From Incurvaria masculella (Eukaryota; Arthropoda; Insecta; Lepidoptera; Incurvariidae): a DNA stretch of 64,000 bases. How positions within the stretch are numbered: position 1 is the stretch's first letter; the number at the start of each line of letters is the position of its first letter. The notes beneath the pieces were generated by a model. It was not told where the DNA came from. It worked only from the letters and a program-made list of their open reading frames with translations, and did not search any database. The stretch is from assembly GCA_946894095.1 (NCBI GenBank), contig OX335652.1, positions 19,491,001-19,555,000 of the forward strand, in the 5' to 3' direction. Positions 42,491 through 52,935 of this stretch are shown in pieces. Both the position numbers and the translations under genes were made by a program.

Positions 42491-43074
42491 CAAAGTCATT
42501 AGATGAAAATTAACTAAAACTATTGAAAGAAATTGAAACTAAGTAAAATATCTCCTCTAATTTTGATTCCAAGTTTTGGGGAAAGTTGCCCAGAACGCTT
42601 GCTGCATTGCGCCGCTGAATATCAAGTGCTATCCGTTGTCGAAGAAGTGAATAGTATTTTTTATCAATGAAATAAATAATTCTCATTTTTTAAATGTCCC
42701 GAAGCATTAAACAATCCTTTGATGATGTCTAGGTTTCAGCGACTAAATGAAATATCTAATTGCTGAATTCAATGCATGCATATAAATATTAATGAAAAAA
42801 TAATTTAAAGTAAGATTAGTTACATTATTTAGTACTTCGCCACGTAGGCAGTAACTTTACGTAATATAAACATCAAAGCATAAGGTAATAATTTGCTTTT
42901 GAATACTTTAATTACGTGTCGATACAAAAAAATATTTATCTGACTAATAATTTAATTTTGCGGTAACTTTCGCAAGATCAGTTAGAAATGGTTTCGTTTG
43001 AGAAATTTAACGAAGAAACATTTTTTTAATAAAAACTATTGAGGCCTTAAAAAGTATATTTATCGTTTTTATTT
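42491..43074. other. No gene seen
   Basis: AT-rich DNA between two family A copies. Confidence 0.4.
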
Positions 43075-43389
43075 ATTAGGGTTCCGTACCCAAAAGGTGA
43101 AAACGGAACCCTATTACTAAGCCTCCGCTGTCCGTCCGTCCGTCTGTCCGTCCGTCCGTCTGGCCGTCTGTCACAGGGCTGTATCTAGGTAACCGTAACA
43201 TGTAGGAAGCTGAAAATTTCACAGATTATGTATTTATTTTGCCGCTTTAACAACAAATAGGTAAAATAAAAAAAAAATAAGATTAAAGGGGGTTCCCATA
43301 CAAAAAAACCTGTTTTTTTTTATGTTAAATCATGTACGATGGTACGGAACCCTTCGTGTGCGAGTCCGACTCGCACTTGGCCGGTTTTG
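43075..43389 (+). mobile_element. Family A element
   Basis: Perfect right hairpin (GTGCGAGTCCGACTCGCAC) and left end TAGGGTTCCGTACCC. CCGT tract with CTGT variants. Confidence 0.85.
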
Positions 43390-43574
43390 TATAATTAATT
43401 TTAATTTTCCAGTATCTTTTAGTAAATAAAACGAGATGCATATTTGCGTTCATACATACACACTCGTCCCATAATGCCGCTCCCCTGGAGGGGTTGGCAG
43501 GGACGATGTCATACGTAAGACCTATAGCAAACTCATTGCTTCCTCTACAAACATATTTTTATGCATGCTCTACC

Positions 43575-43661
43575 TACCTACCTAGTAGGGGAAGGATACA
43601 TTCAATTTTACATCGATTCCGAACCATGTAACAGCTCGCATTCGTGACGAAATCCACTTAT
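43575..43661 (-). mobile_element. tRNA-headed SINE, body part, interrupted
   Basis: TAGTAGGGGAAGG, CGATTCCGAACCATG and CATTCGTGACGAAATCCACT are the reverse of the tRNA-headed SINE up to the junction with its head. The head resumes at 44213 after a family N MITE. The SINE was therefore present first. Confidence 0.65.
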
Positions 43662-43667
43662 AGACTA

Positions 43668-44202
43668 GGAGGTCGCGACAAAAATGGTAACGATAACGTA
43701 AATGGCTGAAACTGGGTTCACGGGATAAAGTACAACCCTCTGAAGCTAAATGTGTCAGTCTGCCTGTTCCAAGTGGTTGTGTTACGTAGATAAAAGTAGT
43801 TATGGTAACAAACAATACATATGATAAGGTAAATGGATGCAAATTATGAACCATGAAAGTATCAATACATACTTGCCTAGCAATACAAAAACTGAACAAA
43901 TCTTTGGTTGCATTTAGTAGTTATAGGCGATTTAGGTTACAGATATAACTTTAGGTATATTTAAGTATTTAATTAAGAAACCGTCTGGTTATTGTTGTAT
44001 AATTATTAGGTATCAATGTTTCCAGATAATCAGTATATTCATCAGCAGGTACATACCAGCATCTATTTTATGTAGCCAATCTAGAAAACGCAACCACTTG
44101 GCACGGGCAGACCGACATATTTAGCATCAGAGGGTTGGTCTCTAACATGTGAACCCAGATTCAGCCATTTACCTTATCATGACCAAAAATGTCGTGACCT
44201 CC
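43668..44202. mobile_element. Family N MITE nested in a SINE, copy 2
   Basis: Ends GGAGGTCGCGACAAAAATGG and, reversed, GGAGGTCACGACATTTTTGG. Long inverted arms of about 125 bp. About 535 bp, high similarity to 32817-33362 along its length. Confidence 0.8.
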
Positions 44203-44212
44203 CTGAATATTA

Positions 44213-44300
44213 TCCAACTATTCCACGAAAGGGGCGAGGATTTGAACCCAAATCTCTGGTATGTAATACGAGAGTCTCTGTGCCACTAAGCTTTATACGA
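44213..44300 (-). mobile_element. tRNA-like head of the interrupted SINE
   Basis: On the minus strand: AGCTTAGTGGCACAGAGAC (A-box region) and TTTGGGTTCAAATCCTCGC (B box) with tRNA-like spacing, ending GCCCC. In frame with 43575-43661 once the MITE is removed. Confidence 0.6.
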
Positions 44301-45257
44301 GCCGCTTCACTTGAGGTACATCGTCAAACGTCCCATTTTGTAACACCAGTCTCTGTTCAGGGTAACTTTGCCTTTAATGATTTTCGTTTAGTCATGAAAA
44401 CGTATGTTATCTGTATACTTAATAAATATATTTCAGAAACTGTTACTATAGAATTTCACGATTGGCTATATATTATACATATTTTACAAACAGTTGAGAT
44501 TGTTGCATTCTGAAGAACATAAAATAACTTAGAAATTCGTTATCGCATAGAATGACATTAAAAATCGTGAGGAGACACTTAAGTTGAGTTAAAAATACCA
44601 TAAACTTCTAAACGTATACATTGTTATTCATAACGCCCAATTTTGAACTTAAAAACATGAATTGTTAAAGGATACGCAGCTGATGTCAAAAGCAAATTAA
44701 GAAAATAAGAAATGTTGCTCTCCTCAAAATGAACATTTTAAAAGCATTGACGGATTTGTCAAAATCTCGCTGTTGACATTATACAATAGTATGCATACGC
44801 AGGAAATATTCTGCAACGCAGAACAAATCAAAATAAATGCCCAGAATCACAAGTCCTCAGACATAAATCTCGCTTTATCTAGCAATACGAAGTTCCCCGG
44901 AAGACGTGTCGCACCACACGATTCGTCTTGCTTAACACGACAAGCAACACGCCACGTGTGACCAACCTAGTGACGCCTCAACGGTGGAAGCATTTTCATT
45001 ATTTGGTTTTATCTTTATCACATTCAAAAACGTGAAGTTATGTATTGCTTCGTCACTTTTAAGTCATAATCAATCAACATTTTTACCTTCACTCAGCTTT
45101 CATGTAGTATCACATTTGAATATATTTATCGAGGAAATTTAAGCTTATTATTTAATTAATTAATACATGTTATATAACTACATTTGTGAGAAACAACCAT
45201 TCTCTCTATCTCATATCTCATGTTCAAAAGCAACGTTCAAAAAGTTTCCATTTTACG
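44301..45257. other. No gene seen
   Basis: The frame 44773-44961 is short and unrecognised; the rest is AT-rich unique DNA. Confidence 0.35.
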
Positions 45258-45259
45258 TA

Positions 45260-45491
45260 CAGTCGAACAAAGAGTTTAGGATACACATCCGGTTGAATAA
45301 AAGATAAACAGTCGAAATACTTTAACTTTTGGAAACAATTATAGTGTTGAGTATAGATTCAAACATAGTTGAGGATGTCTACTAGCTACTGAGTAAACAA
45401 AACCCTAACAAAATTGAATCAGAGGTTGTATTTAAACACCATTCATTTTTGCGTTTAACCGGAAGTGTATCCTTTAACCTTTGGTTGACTG
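45260..45491. mobile_element. TA-flanked MITE, copy 2
   Basis: Ends TACAGTCGAACAAAGAG and, reversed, TACAGTCAACCAAAGG, each followed by GGATACAC and TCCGGTT within 35 bases. TA at 45258 and 45492. About 232 bp; the interior shares little with copy 1. Confidence 0.65.
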
Positions 45492-45687
45492 TACATAGAC
45501 ACATTCACGCCGCATTCCCGGAGCGGGAGGTAGAGATATACGATCACAGCACACCTCCTTCTCATCATTTTATACTTGCTCTACGATTACGGGTGCTACG
45601 TACCTGACCTATACTAAGTGTATTATATCGTCTTTACATCACCCCTAGGCCGCTGCTCTGGCACGAAACATTAAAATTTTTCACCGA

Positions 45688-45725
45688 CTTAAAAAGAAAG
45701 GAGGAGGTTCTCAATTCGTCGGAAC
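45688..45725 (-). mobile_element. End of the CCGACTTC element
   Basis: CCGACTTAAAAAGAAAGGAG and GAGGTTCTCAATTCGTCGG match the end at 60330-60368 in reverse. Only the end is present, directly before the Helitron-like end. Confidence 0.5.
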
Positions 45726-45746
45726 CATTTTTTTCAATTTCAAAAA

Positions 45747-46130
45747 CTAGCTGTGCTCGCGGCTCCGCTCGCGTTAAAGTCTGCTATTATACAGTCTGCT
45801 CGCCGCTAACGTTGGGTGGTGACTAAGAATTAGGGTCGGCCGCCGATGCGCTTCCCCGCAACGCGTCAATTCGATGGTCAGAAATGGTCAAATACGTTTT
45901 TGCTCACTACTCTGTCATTTTTAAACATATCGTGATGATATTTGGAAAAAACTTCTTTGAGATGTGCTTAATACTAAAGTGCATCTAAATAGAATTATCC
46001 GTTTCATCGTGAAAAGCGACCAAACATTGTTGAAGACAGACGGACACACTTCCGAAAAATAGTTTTTATCATCAGTTTCGTTAGTTTAAGCCCCTGGAAA
46101 ACGTTTTTTTGTAAAATTCCAAATTTTCAA
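45747..46130 (-). mobile_element. Helitron-like element, 3' end on the minus strand
   Basis: AACTAGCTGTGCTCGCGGCT and CCGCTCGCG at the left read, on the minus strand, as a stem CGCGAGCGGAGCCGCGAG followed by CACAGCTAG, a Helitron-type terminus. The 5' limit is uncertain; the stretch to about 46130 has no gene. Confidence 0.5.
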
Positions 46131-46786
46131 ATACGACACCACCCTAGTGCTTTATAATTAGTAGAGAAGATAGATATAGTGTTACAAGTAAAATATGTTT
46201 TCAATCGAGTGAGACATTTTTGTAATGGTTAAAAACATTCAAATGTTTGTCTTCACTCATTATGCTACGCTGCAGTGTTTCAAACGATTGAAATTATTTC
46301 GCAAAAAGATATGTGCATTACACTTAAATTATTTACATTCTAATCGAACTTAACTCGACTAGGTCTTTTTTCCAGCATCATACACACTCTCTCGATCTCT
46401 CCAACTTTAAAATAAGTGAACACAAGTGCATTCGTCTCCAACTGCGTGAACATGCATCTACAATGTATGCGGCGTACTTGAAAGAGACCGACGCCATTGA
46501 TTTATGAAGCGTATAAACTAAGTACTGGTTTATCGCGACCACAATACTTACGTAGGCTTCCATGGGATATTTTATTCGATTTGTTCATAAATCTCCTACC
46601 ATTACTCGCGCGATAAGATTATGTTTTTGTATTGCGCACTGGGCTTTGAGAAGCGAAGTAAATCATTGTGATGGCCGAAGTATTTGATTTGTACTAGAGA
46701 GCAACCTACTCCAGCGGCCATTTTTTATCGAAAAAAAATATGCACACCTATCCATTGAAATATGCCTATGTAACTGAACGTATCAC
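46131..46786. other. No gene seen
   Basis: AT-rich DNA; nothing recognised. Confidence 0.35.
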
Positions 46787-47611
46787 TTTTTCGGGTTCCG
46801 TACCCAAAGGGTGCCAACGGAACCCTATTACTAAGCCTCCGCTGTCCGTTCGTCAGTCCGTCCATCCGTCCGTCCGTCTGTCACAAGGCTGTATCTCATT
46901 AACCGTTATAGGCAGCAAGCTGAAATGTTTACTGACTCTGTATTAATTTTGCCGCTATAACAACAAACCAATTAAATAGATAAAGTAATACAATTAAAAA
47001 ACTGACTTTTTGTGTTAAGGTGGCCCAACCCGCTCATCTCCCCATACAAAAGGGGAAAAAAAGATCACGCCCATATTTCTTATCAGAGATACAAAATTTT
47101 GCTCAAAATAGCTTTATTTGATCGAACTAGATGTCTGATGACCGTTGGCATTGTAAAATTGTGTTTGGTTTCTAAGTTATAAGGTCCGAAAGTTCGAATT
47201 TTTCGCGCGTTTTATACAATAACTTTGGAGGTGGATTACACAATGATAAAGTAAGAACATCGTAAAAAGATTAGTCATCAGACATAGCTTATTTAATCAA
47301 GATTTATGATCTATTTGGTTTTTGTTAGATTTTTGACTACAGCGGTCGTGGTTTACTTTTAGCTATAAGTCGTCTTGAAATTAAAATTTTCGTTAATTTT
47401 ACCAAATCATACACTATGCACATTGTCTTTTTTGTGGACATGTTGCATCTTCCTCATCACGGAGCCTGTCTTATTCTTTGAAACAGAGAAGGTCCCAGAG
47501 CGCAACAGCACGGTTTTGTACCGTGCCCGCGAATGAGTTGGGCCCGCCGGGTTGGGCCACCTTAAATCTTGTCCTGAGACCGACTTGCATTTGGCCGGTT
47601 TCTTTTACCCT
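46787..47611 (+). mobile_element. Family A element interrupted by a family B element
   Basis: The left part runs from GGGTTCCGTACCC to GACTTTTTGTG; the right part resumes at ATCTTGTCC and ends TTGCATTTGGCCGGTTTC. Other family A copies read GTGTTAAATCTTGTACGATG without interruption (for example 56631), which gives the empty site for the insertion. Sequence between GTCC and GAGACCGACT is shortened. Confidence 0.85.
47019..47561 (+). mobile_element. Family B TTAA element, complete reference copy
   Basis: Reference description for family B. 543 bp between TTAA at 47015-47018 and TTAA at 47562-47565. Terminal inverted repeats GGTGGCCCAACCCG and CGGGTTGGGCCACC. Internal blocks: GAAGATCACGCCC-like, GATCGAACTAGATGTCTGAT, GTTTCTAAGTTATAAGGTCC, CGAATTTTTCGCGCG, GGTCGTGGTTTACTTTTAGC, GTGGACATGTTGCATCTTCC, and the hairpin CACGGTTTTGTACCGTG. 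No coding frame. TTAA duplication suggests mobilisation by a piggyBac-type transposase, though the ends are not the classic CCC type. Confidence 0.9.
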
Positions 47612-47767
47612 GTCCATGTCCTTCTCACCATCCTGGAGGCTTGCCCGCCAATTTCCCGCCGCGCATCAACGCCGCCCGCTTTCCTACCGCCACCACCTTA
47701 TTACCTCAGAGTTTTTCTACATCACTTCACATATTATTTTGATTCAAAACTAAAACGTATTCATAGG

Positions 47768-48163
47768 GCCTCAGTGGCCCAGTGGCGCGACACTTCGGCG
47801 ATCGCTCTCCGAAGTTAAGCAACGCTGGGGCCGGTCTGGTCTTGGATGGGTGACCATTCGACCGTTGAGAGAGGCTGGCCGTGGTTCGGATTCCACGTTA
47901 AGCTGTAGGTCCCCTTCCTTACTTACTAGGTGGTAGGGTTTATCCCGCCCGGGTTGGTACCATCGCATTGGATGAACGATCGTCGAAGCGGCAATGAAAA
48001 TTGTCCGTGTTTTCGATCCAGTTCAATGTAGCCGTGCAATATAAGGAAGGTCCCGGCATGGCACCTAGTTCCCATGTGGTGTGTTGGGCTAATACCATGA
48101 CAGAACTTGTGGTATTAGCCATCCATGTCCAGTCACATTAAAAAATAATAATAATAATAATAA
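47768..48163 (+). mobile_element. 5S-headed SINE, complete
   Basis: All modules of the reference copy at 19679. 5S-like CCGAAGTTAAGCAACGCTGG followed by TCTTGGATGGGTGACC. The end is CCAGTCACATTAAAAA plus an (ATA)n run, so the tail grew differently from the poly(A) copies. Confidence 0.85.
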
Positions 48164-48828
48164 CACAACAAAATATCATACAAATATATTGTTTGCATGA
48201 CCTCAAAATAATTTAAACCCAGTTAGGTTAGACAAAAAAATAAGATTAAATACAGGGTGAATTTTCCATGGCAATGAATACACGCTAGAAAAATCCAAAC
48301 TATATCCAAAAATACCTTTCGAAATGATTGCACTGGATCTAAATTTTATATGGCGTCCGTCGGTGCATAAAGGCCATTTGGAATTTAAGGTGGTTCGTTT
48401 TTGCTCAATAACTCTTTTATTTTCTTTTCAAAAAATCTAAACTACTCGGACTAAAGTTGCAGGTGCAATATTACCTACAAAATTCGTCGTTATATTTTTT
48501 TGCAAGATGAATCTTTCCCAGATTAAATATATATATAAAAGTATATATAATCATAATCATTAAGGAATTATCAAATTGTGTTTAATGTTACATAATTCCA
48601 AGCAAAGTTTTAATTGGGATGTGATATGTATGCATGTTTAATCGACCTTGAACCAAGGATACATTAATTAAAGAAACAGCCTTGTAAAAGTGACGACCGC
48701 AATATGTTCAAATGTTCAATTTTTGCAGTCAATTTCCACAACGCATGTTAATGATTAAATCTTATTAATTATGCATAATGTATAATCTTAAGCACTGTGT
48801 TAGTAAGAGGCATTGATTGCGGAAATAG
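48164..48828. other. No gene seen
   Basis: AT-rich unique DNA. Confidence 0.35.
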
Positions 48829-48985
48829 GGACTGTAAGAGAACTCCAATTTATGGGTATGTAGCACGTGGCGAAATTGGAACACGCAATACCCGCCGATG
48901 GCATGTTTTGCTGGTTCGAGTCCAGCCTTGCAGTATGTTCGTAAAGTAGTTCTTTTTACGGGGATCTTTGATTAATTAATGTGTC
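48829..48985 (+). mobile_element. tRNA-derived SINE (family L), plus strand
   Basis: GGACTGTAAGAGAACTCC, then GGGTATGTAGCACGTGGCGA, AATTGGAACACGCAATACCC and the T-arm GCTGGTTCGAGTCCAGC. GTGGCGAAATTGG recalls the D-arm of a leucine-type tRNA, so the head may derive from such a tRNA (inference). The body after the head, GCAGTATGTTCGTAAAGTAG and ACGGGGATCTTTG, is shared with 39421-39592. Confidence 0.6.
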
Positions 48986-49144
48986 CTTGCTTCACGGTCA
49001 ATTATGCACTATAAAAAGCGACGTAGAAACGTCATCAGCGTAGCCGCCACACAATGGTCTTTAACCCACACTCATTTTCCTTGGATATGCTAATGCCTAC
49101 TGTGGCGTTGAGGGTGATGCGTTCTGTACAATCTTAGTACTCAC

Positions 49145-49453
49145 AAAAACCGGCCAAGTGCGAGTCCGACTCGCACACGAAGGGTTCCGTACCATCGTAA
49201 AAGATTGAATACAAAAAAATCATGGATTTTGTATGGGGCCCCCCCTTAAATTTAATTAATTTTTAGTTTTACCTATTTGTGGTTATAGCGGCAAAATAAA
49301 TACATACTCTGTGAAAATTTCAGCTGCCTATCTGTTACGGTTACTGAGATACAGCCCTGTGACAGACAGACGGATCGACGGACGGACGGACGGACAGCGG
49401 AGGCTTAGTAATAGGGTTGCATTGGCACCCTTCGGGTACGGAACCCTAAAAAT
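49145..49453 (-). mobile_element. Family A element, minus strand
   Basis: AAAAACCGGCCAAGTGCGAG with a perfect hairpin at the left, GGGTACGGAACCCTAAAAA at the right, short CCGT tract with the variant GGATCGACGG. Confidence 0.85.
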
Positions 49454-49942
49454 TATATTTACAAATGTTTACTTAATAAAATTTGCATATATAACGTGTT
49501 GTTACTTATCTGAACTGACTTTGCTATTTTCCAAAGTAAGGTAAGGGTAGTGACTTCTAACGGTCGGTATGTATTTCATTAACTTAAATTAAAATAGAGT
49601 TCCAAAAATAACCAAATTAGGGCAAATTATTCTAATTATATCCTAATTTTCCACTCGCAGAAGTAAAGTACTCGGTATATTAGATCCAAAAAGGCCTTCG
49701 AATGAGGACCGGATATCCGTCCGACCGTAATTCATATATTCTAGGGTTCGTACGTTTGAGATATGAGGCGACCTCTGGCGGTAACCCCCAGCGGGCAAAG
49801 GGTTAACCACTCTTCTCAAGCAGTTTCATTGTGAGCCTTCCGAATTTAAGGGCGCATATCTGCCCAAAATAAATGACGATTAAGTGCTCAATAAATATGG
49901 AGAGATAAATTTGGGCAGACTCAAAACGCAATAGCTTTCCTG
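49454..49942. other. No gene seen
   Basis: Unique DNA. Confidence 0.35.
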
Positions 49943-49946
49943 TTAA

Positions 49947-50418
49947 GGGCCTGGTACTAGCCAAATCGCAAAGTTAGACGAGGCACCCCAAGTAAACTAA
50001 CTAAGTCTGACGATTATAAGTGTCATCCTTACAATATATGATTCCTTGTCTAGGAATCGAATGATTTTCGTTAATGTATGTTTCCTTTTTCTATACAAAA
50101 TACATTGCGGAAACGGTGTCCATTTCCGAACTTTTTTGACTAAATGTAGAAATCTAAAAGCAAATGGATTTTTTTGTTTATGCATATATGCTGTTTTTGC
50201 TTATATCTAGAAATCGAATGACTTTCAGATTTCTAATGAGAAAAATCTACTTTTTTTATTTTTATTATTATTTAAATAAATGATGGAATAAAACAATATT
50301 AACAATCCATTATCAGTCTGGAGTTCTATTTGGATTTGCTGAAGCGTTTCACTACATATTATTACATTTGTTAAAAAGTGCATTTGTATGGCGCGAGTAG
50401 TTAGCTAGTCCTAGCGCC
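49947..50418 (+). mobile_element. Family D TTAA element, copy 2 (complete)
   Basis: 472 bp between TTAA at 49943-49946 and 50419-50422. Left GGGCCTGGTACTAGCCAAAT, right (reversed) GGCGCTAGGACTAGCTAACT, an imperfect terminal inverted repeat. The interior is AT-rich without a gene. The antisense frame 49997-50185 is not conserved in copy 1. Confidence 0.8.
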
Positions 50419-50512
50419 TTAATCTAGCTGAGGTGCCTGGCTGCGCTTGGATCAATGTATTTTCGGATATTCACAATTAGTGGAGCTCTCTTAAATGTAA
50501 AACGGCATTTGT

Positions 50513-50894
50513 CAGCCTCAATGGCCCAGTGGCGCGACACTTCGGCGATCGCTCTCCGAAGTTAAGCAACGCTGGGTCCGGTCTGGTCTTGGATGGGTGA
50601 CCATTCGACCGTTGAGAGAGGCTGGCCGTGGTCCGGATTCCACGTTAAACTGTAGGTCCCCTTCCTTACTTACTAGGTGGTAGGGTTTATCCCACCCGGG
50701 TTGGTACCATCGCATTGGATGAACGATGGTCGAAGGGGCAATGAAAATTGTCCGTGTTTTCCATCCAGTTCAATGTAGCCGTGCAATATCAGGAAGGTCC
50801 TGGCATGGCACCTAGTTCCCATGTGGTGTGTTGGGCTAATACCATGACAGACGGTGTGGTATTAGCCATCCATGTCCAGTCACATAAAAAAAAA
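50513..50894 (+). mobile_element. 5S-headed SINE, complete
   Basis: CAGCCTCAATGGCCCAGTGG head, the 5S-like core and the full body, ending CCAGTCACAT plus A9. Very close to the copies at 19679 and 47768, suggesting recent spread. Confidence 0.85.
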
Positions 50895-51137
50895 TTGGAT
50901 AAATTGTTTTGAAACGCATAAAGGTTAGACATTGTTTGTCGTCATACAAACGTTGTCAGCCCCGTCCATTTGGTGGAATAAAAAAAATCTCTCAAAAATC
51001 TTCCAAAATTTCTGATGTCTATTCTCCTGCATTTAAGGCTTTGCGTTTTCTTTCGATTTATCTCTATATTGTTGTATTGTTATACATAAAAATAAAGATA
51101 CTATATATAATCTTCTATAAAATTCAAATTTTGGCAA
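50895..51137. other. No gene seen
   Basis: AT-rich DNA between the SINE and family A. Confidence 0.35.
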
Positions 51138-51425
51138 TTTTTAGGGTTCCGTACCCAAAAGGTGAAAACGGGACCCTATTACTAAGCTTCCGCTGTCCGT
51201 CCGCCCGTCCGTCCGTCCGTCCGTCCGTCCGTCAGTCCGTCCGTCCGTCCGTCCGTCCGTCCGTCTGTCCGTCCGTCTGTCTGTCACAGGGCTGTATAAT
51301 CTCATGAACCGTAATAGGTAGGCAGTTAAAAATTTCACAGAGTCTGTATTTATTTTGGCGCTATAAGAACAAAAGGTAAAATTTAAAATAATTAAGTGAG
51401 GCCCCATACAAAAGACGTGATAGTT
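51138..51425 (+). mobile_element. Family A element, right end lost
   Basis: Left end and a long CCGT tract (about 51196-51285) are present. After CCCCATACAAAAGACGTGAT the sequence changes abruptly and the hairpin end is missing. Confidence 0.8.
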
Positions 51426-51433
51426 GATAAAAG

Positions 51434-51535
51434 ATCCTTCCAACATGGTTTGAAGAGGCACCTGGCCGACCGGCATGGTTTTCGCCGACCCCGTGTAGAT
51501 TCAAAAGTCTGAGGGTCTGGCGTATGCTAAAATAA
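51434..51535 (+). pseudogene. LINE C-terminal remnant joined to family A
   Basis: CCTTCCAACATGGTTTGAAG, CACCTGGCCGACCGGCATGG and GTCTGGCGTATGC correspond to 18778-18900 (CATGGTGTGAAGG, CTGGCCGCCCGGCATGG, CTGGCGTACGCC). Frames are broken. Confidence 0.5.
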
Positions 51536-51709
51536 ATATATATCGTTATCCGCAGAAATCCTATCTGAACAATTCTTTGTATTATATTTGCGTTATTTTT
51601 TTCTCAGAAATTTTATAATTCAATCAAAATGTTAGGTTTTCCCAAATGTTAAAAAGTTTTGCCAAGAAATACTAACAAAGTCTTATTACCATCATATTTA
51701 TGCCCTTAA

Positions 51710-52250
51710 GGTGGCCCATCCCGCTCATCTCCCCGTACAAAAGGGGAAAGAAGATCACGCCCATACGTCTTGTCAGAGATCCAAAATTTTGCTCAAAATA
51801 GCTTTATTTGATCGAACTAGATGTCTGATGACCATTGGCATTGTAAAATTGTGTTTGGTTTCCAAGTTATAACGTCCGAAAGTTCGAATTTTTCGCGCGT
51901 TTTATACAATAACTTTGAGGTGGAGTACGCAATGATAAAGTAAGAACATCTTAAAAATATTCGTCATCAGACATAGCTTATTTAATCAATATTTATAATC
52001 TATTTGGTTTTTGTTAGATTTTTGACTACAGCGGTCGTGGTTTACTTTTAGCTATAAGTCGTTTTGATATTAAAATTTTCGTAAATCTTACCAAATCATA
52101 CACTAGGCACAATTTCTTTTTTGTGGACATGTTGCATCTTCTTCATCGCGGAGACTGTCTTATTCTTTGAAACAGAGAAGGTCCCAGAGCGCAACAGCAC
52201 GGTTTTGTACCGTGCCCGCAAATGAGTTAGGCCCGCCGGGTTGGGCCACC
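51710..52250 (+). mobile_element. Family B TTAA element, complete
   Basis: 541 bp, TTAA at 51706-51709 and 52251-52254. Ends GGTGGCCCATCCCGC and CCGGGTTGGGCCACC. Very similar along its length to 47019-47561. Confidence 0.9.
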
Positions 52251-52254
52251 TTAA

Positions 52255-52734
52255 GGGCGCGTTTCTTATTCAAATATTGCTTCGAATATGTACCTAATAG
52301 ATTTTCTAGGAATGAGCCCTAAGATTTTCCTAGAATCGGTGGAAATGTTTAGTTCAGTCGATTTTCAAACCGCCTTTCATGTATCTATTCAAGTTTCATC
52401 TTGTTTTTGTGCCGTAAGAGATATACAATTTGATGTAATATTCTAGATTTCTCAAAAGAGGTTACTGAAATTTCATATTTATTTGTAATATAATTAAATT
52501 GAGATGAACATCTCAATGGTAATAAAAATCTACCATATAGAGCATTGGGACAGTATGAGAAGATAATAAAACACCTGAAAAAAATCTGCTAACCTCTCCT
52601 GAGAATCAACTTTGCGTATGATATTAAAACTTATTTGAAATCAGATCATTGCAGTCAAACATTTCTTAGCATAGGATCAATATGCGAAACTAGCGCCATC
52701 TTGTTTTCGATATAGTTATATCGATTTGAATTTA
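52255..52734. other. No gene seen
   Basis: AT-rich unique DNA. Confidence 0.35.
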
Positions 52735-52935
52735 ATCTAAAAAATCGTCGGCTGACTTAATTGTCGCGATAATTCAGCGGTTAGACCAGTGGGCATACAA
52801 TCTAAAGATCGCAGGTTCGAATCCTGCTTTCGACGAATGTGATTATTTACTTTTCTATATATCCAAATATGATTACAACGGTTCAATGCAGATATCGTTG
52901 GACAACCTCAAATCAATTAGACAACTGTAAAATGA
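52735..52935 (+). mobile_element. Family P element with tRNA-like head
   Basis: AATCGTCGGCTGACTTAATTG precedes the tRNA-like head; the body GATTACAACGGTTCAATGCAG, ATATCGTTGGACAACCTCAA follows it. No inverted arm is visible upstream, unlike the copy at 11098. Confidence 0.6.
52761..52836 (+). pseudogene. tRNA-like sequence, 76 nt
   Basis: Starts TTGTCGC and ends CGACGA (six pairs, one of them a wobble). A-box-like TAATTCAGCGGTTAGA, perfect T-arm GCAGGTTCGAATCCTGC. The anticodon arm does not form a good five-base stem and the acceptor is offset by two bases, so I read it as a SINE head, not a working tRNA. Confidence 0.6.

Noticed and set aside
51141..51476. Open frames with TDGRTDG or RPSVRPSV repeats at 51 kb and 61 kb
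   Set aside because: They are the two strands of the CCGT tract of family A, not proteins.
52761..52836. Functional tRNA gene
   Set aside because: The anticodon stem does not form and the acceptor is offset; related damaged copies at 9.6 and 11.2 kb show it is a repeat head.
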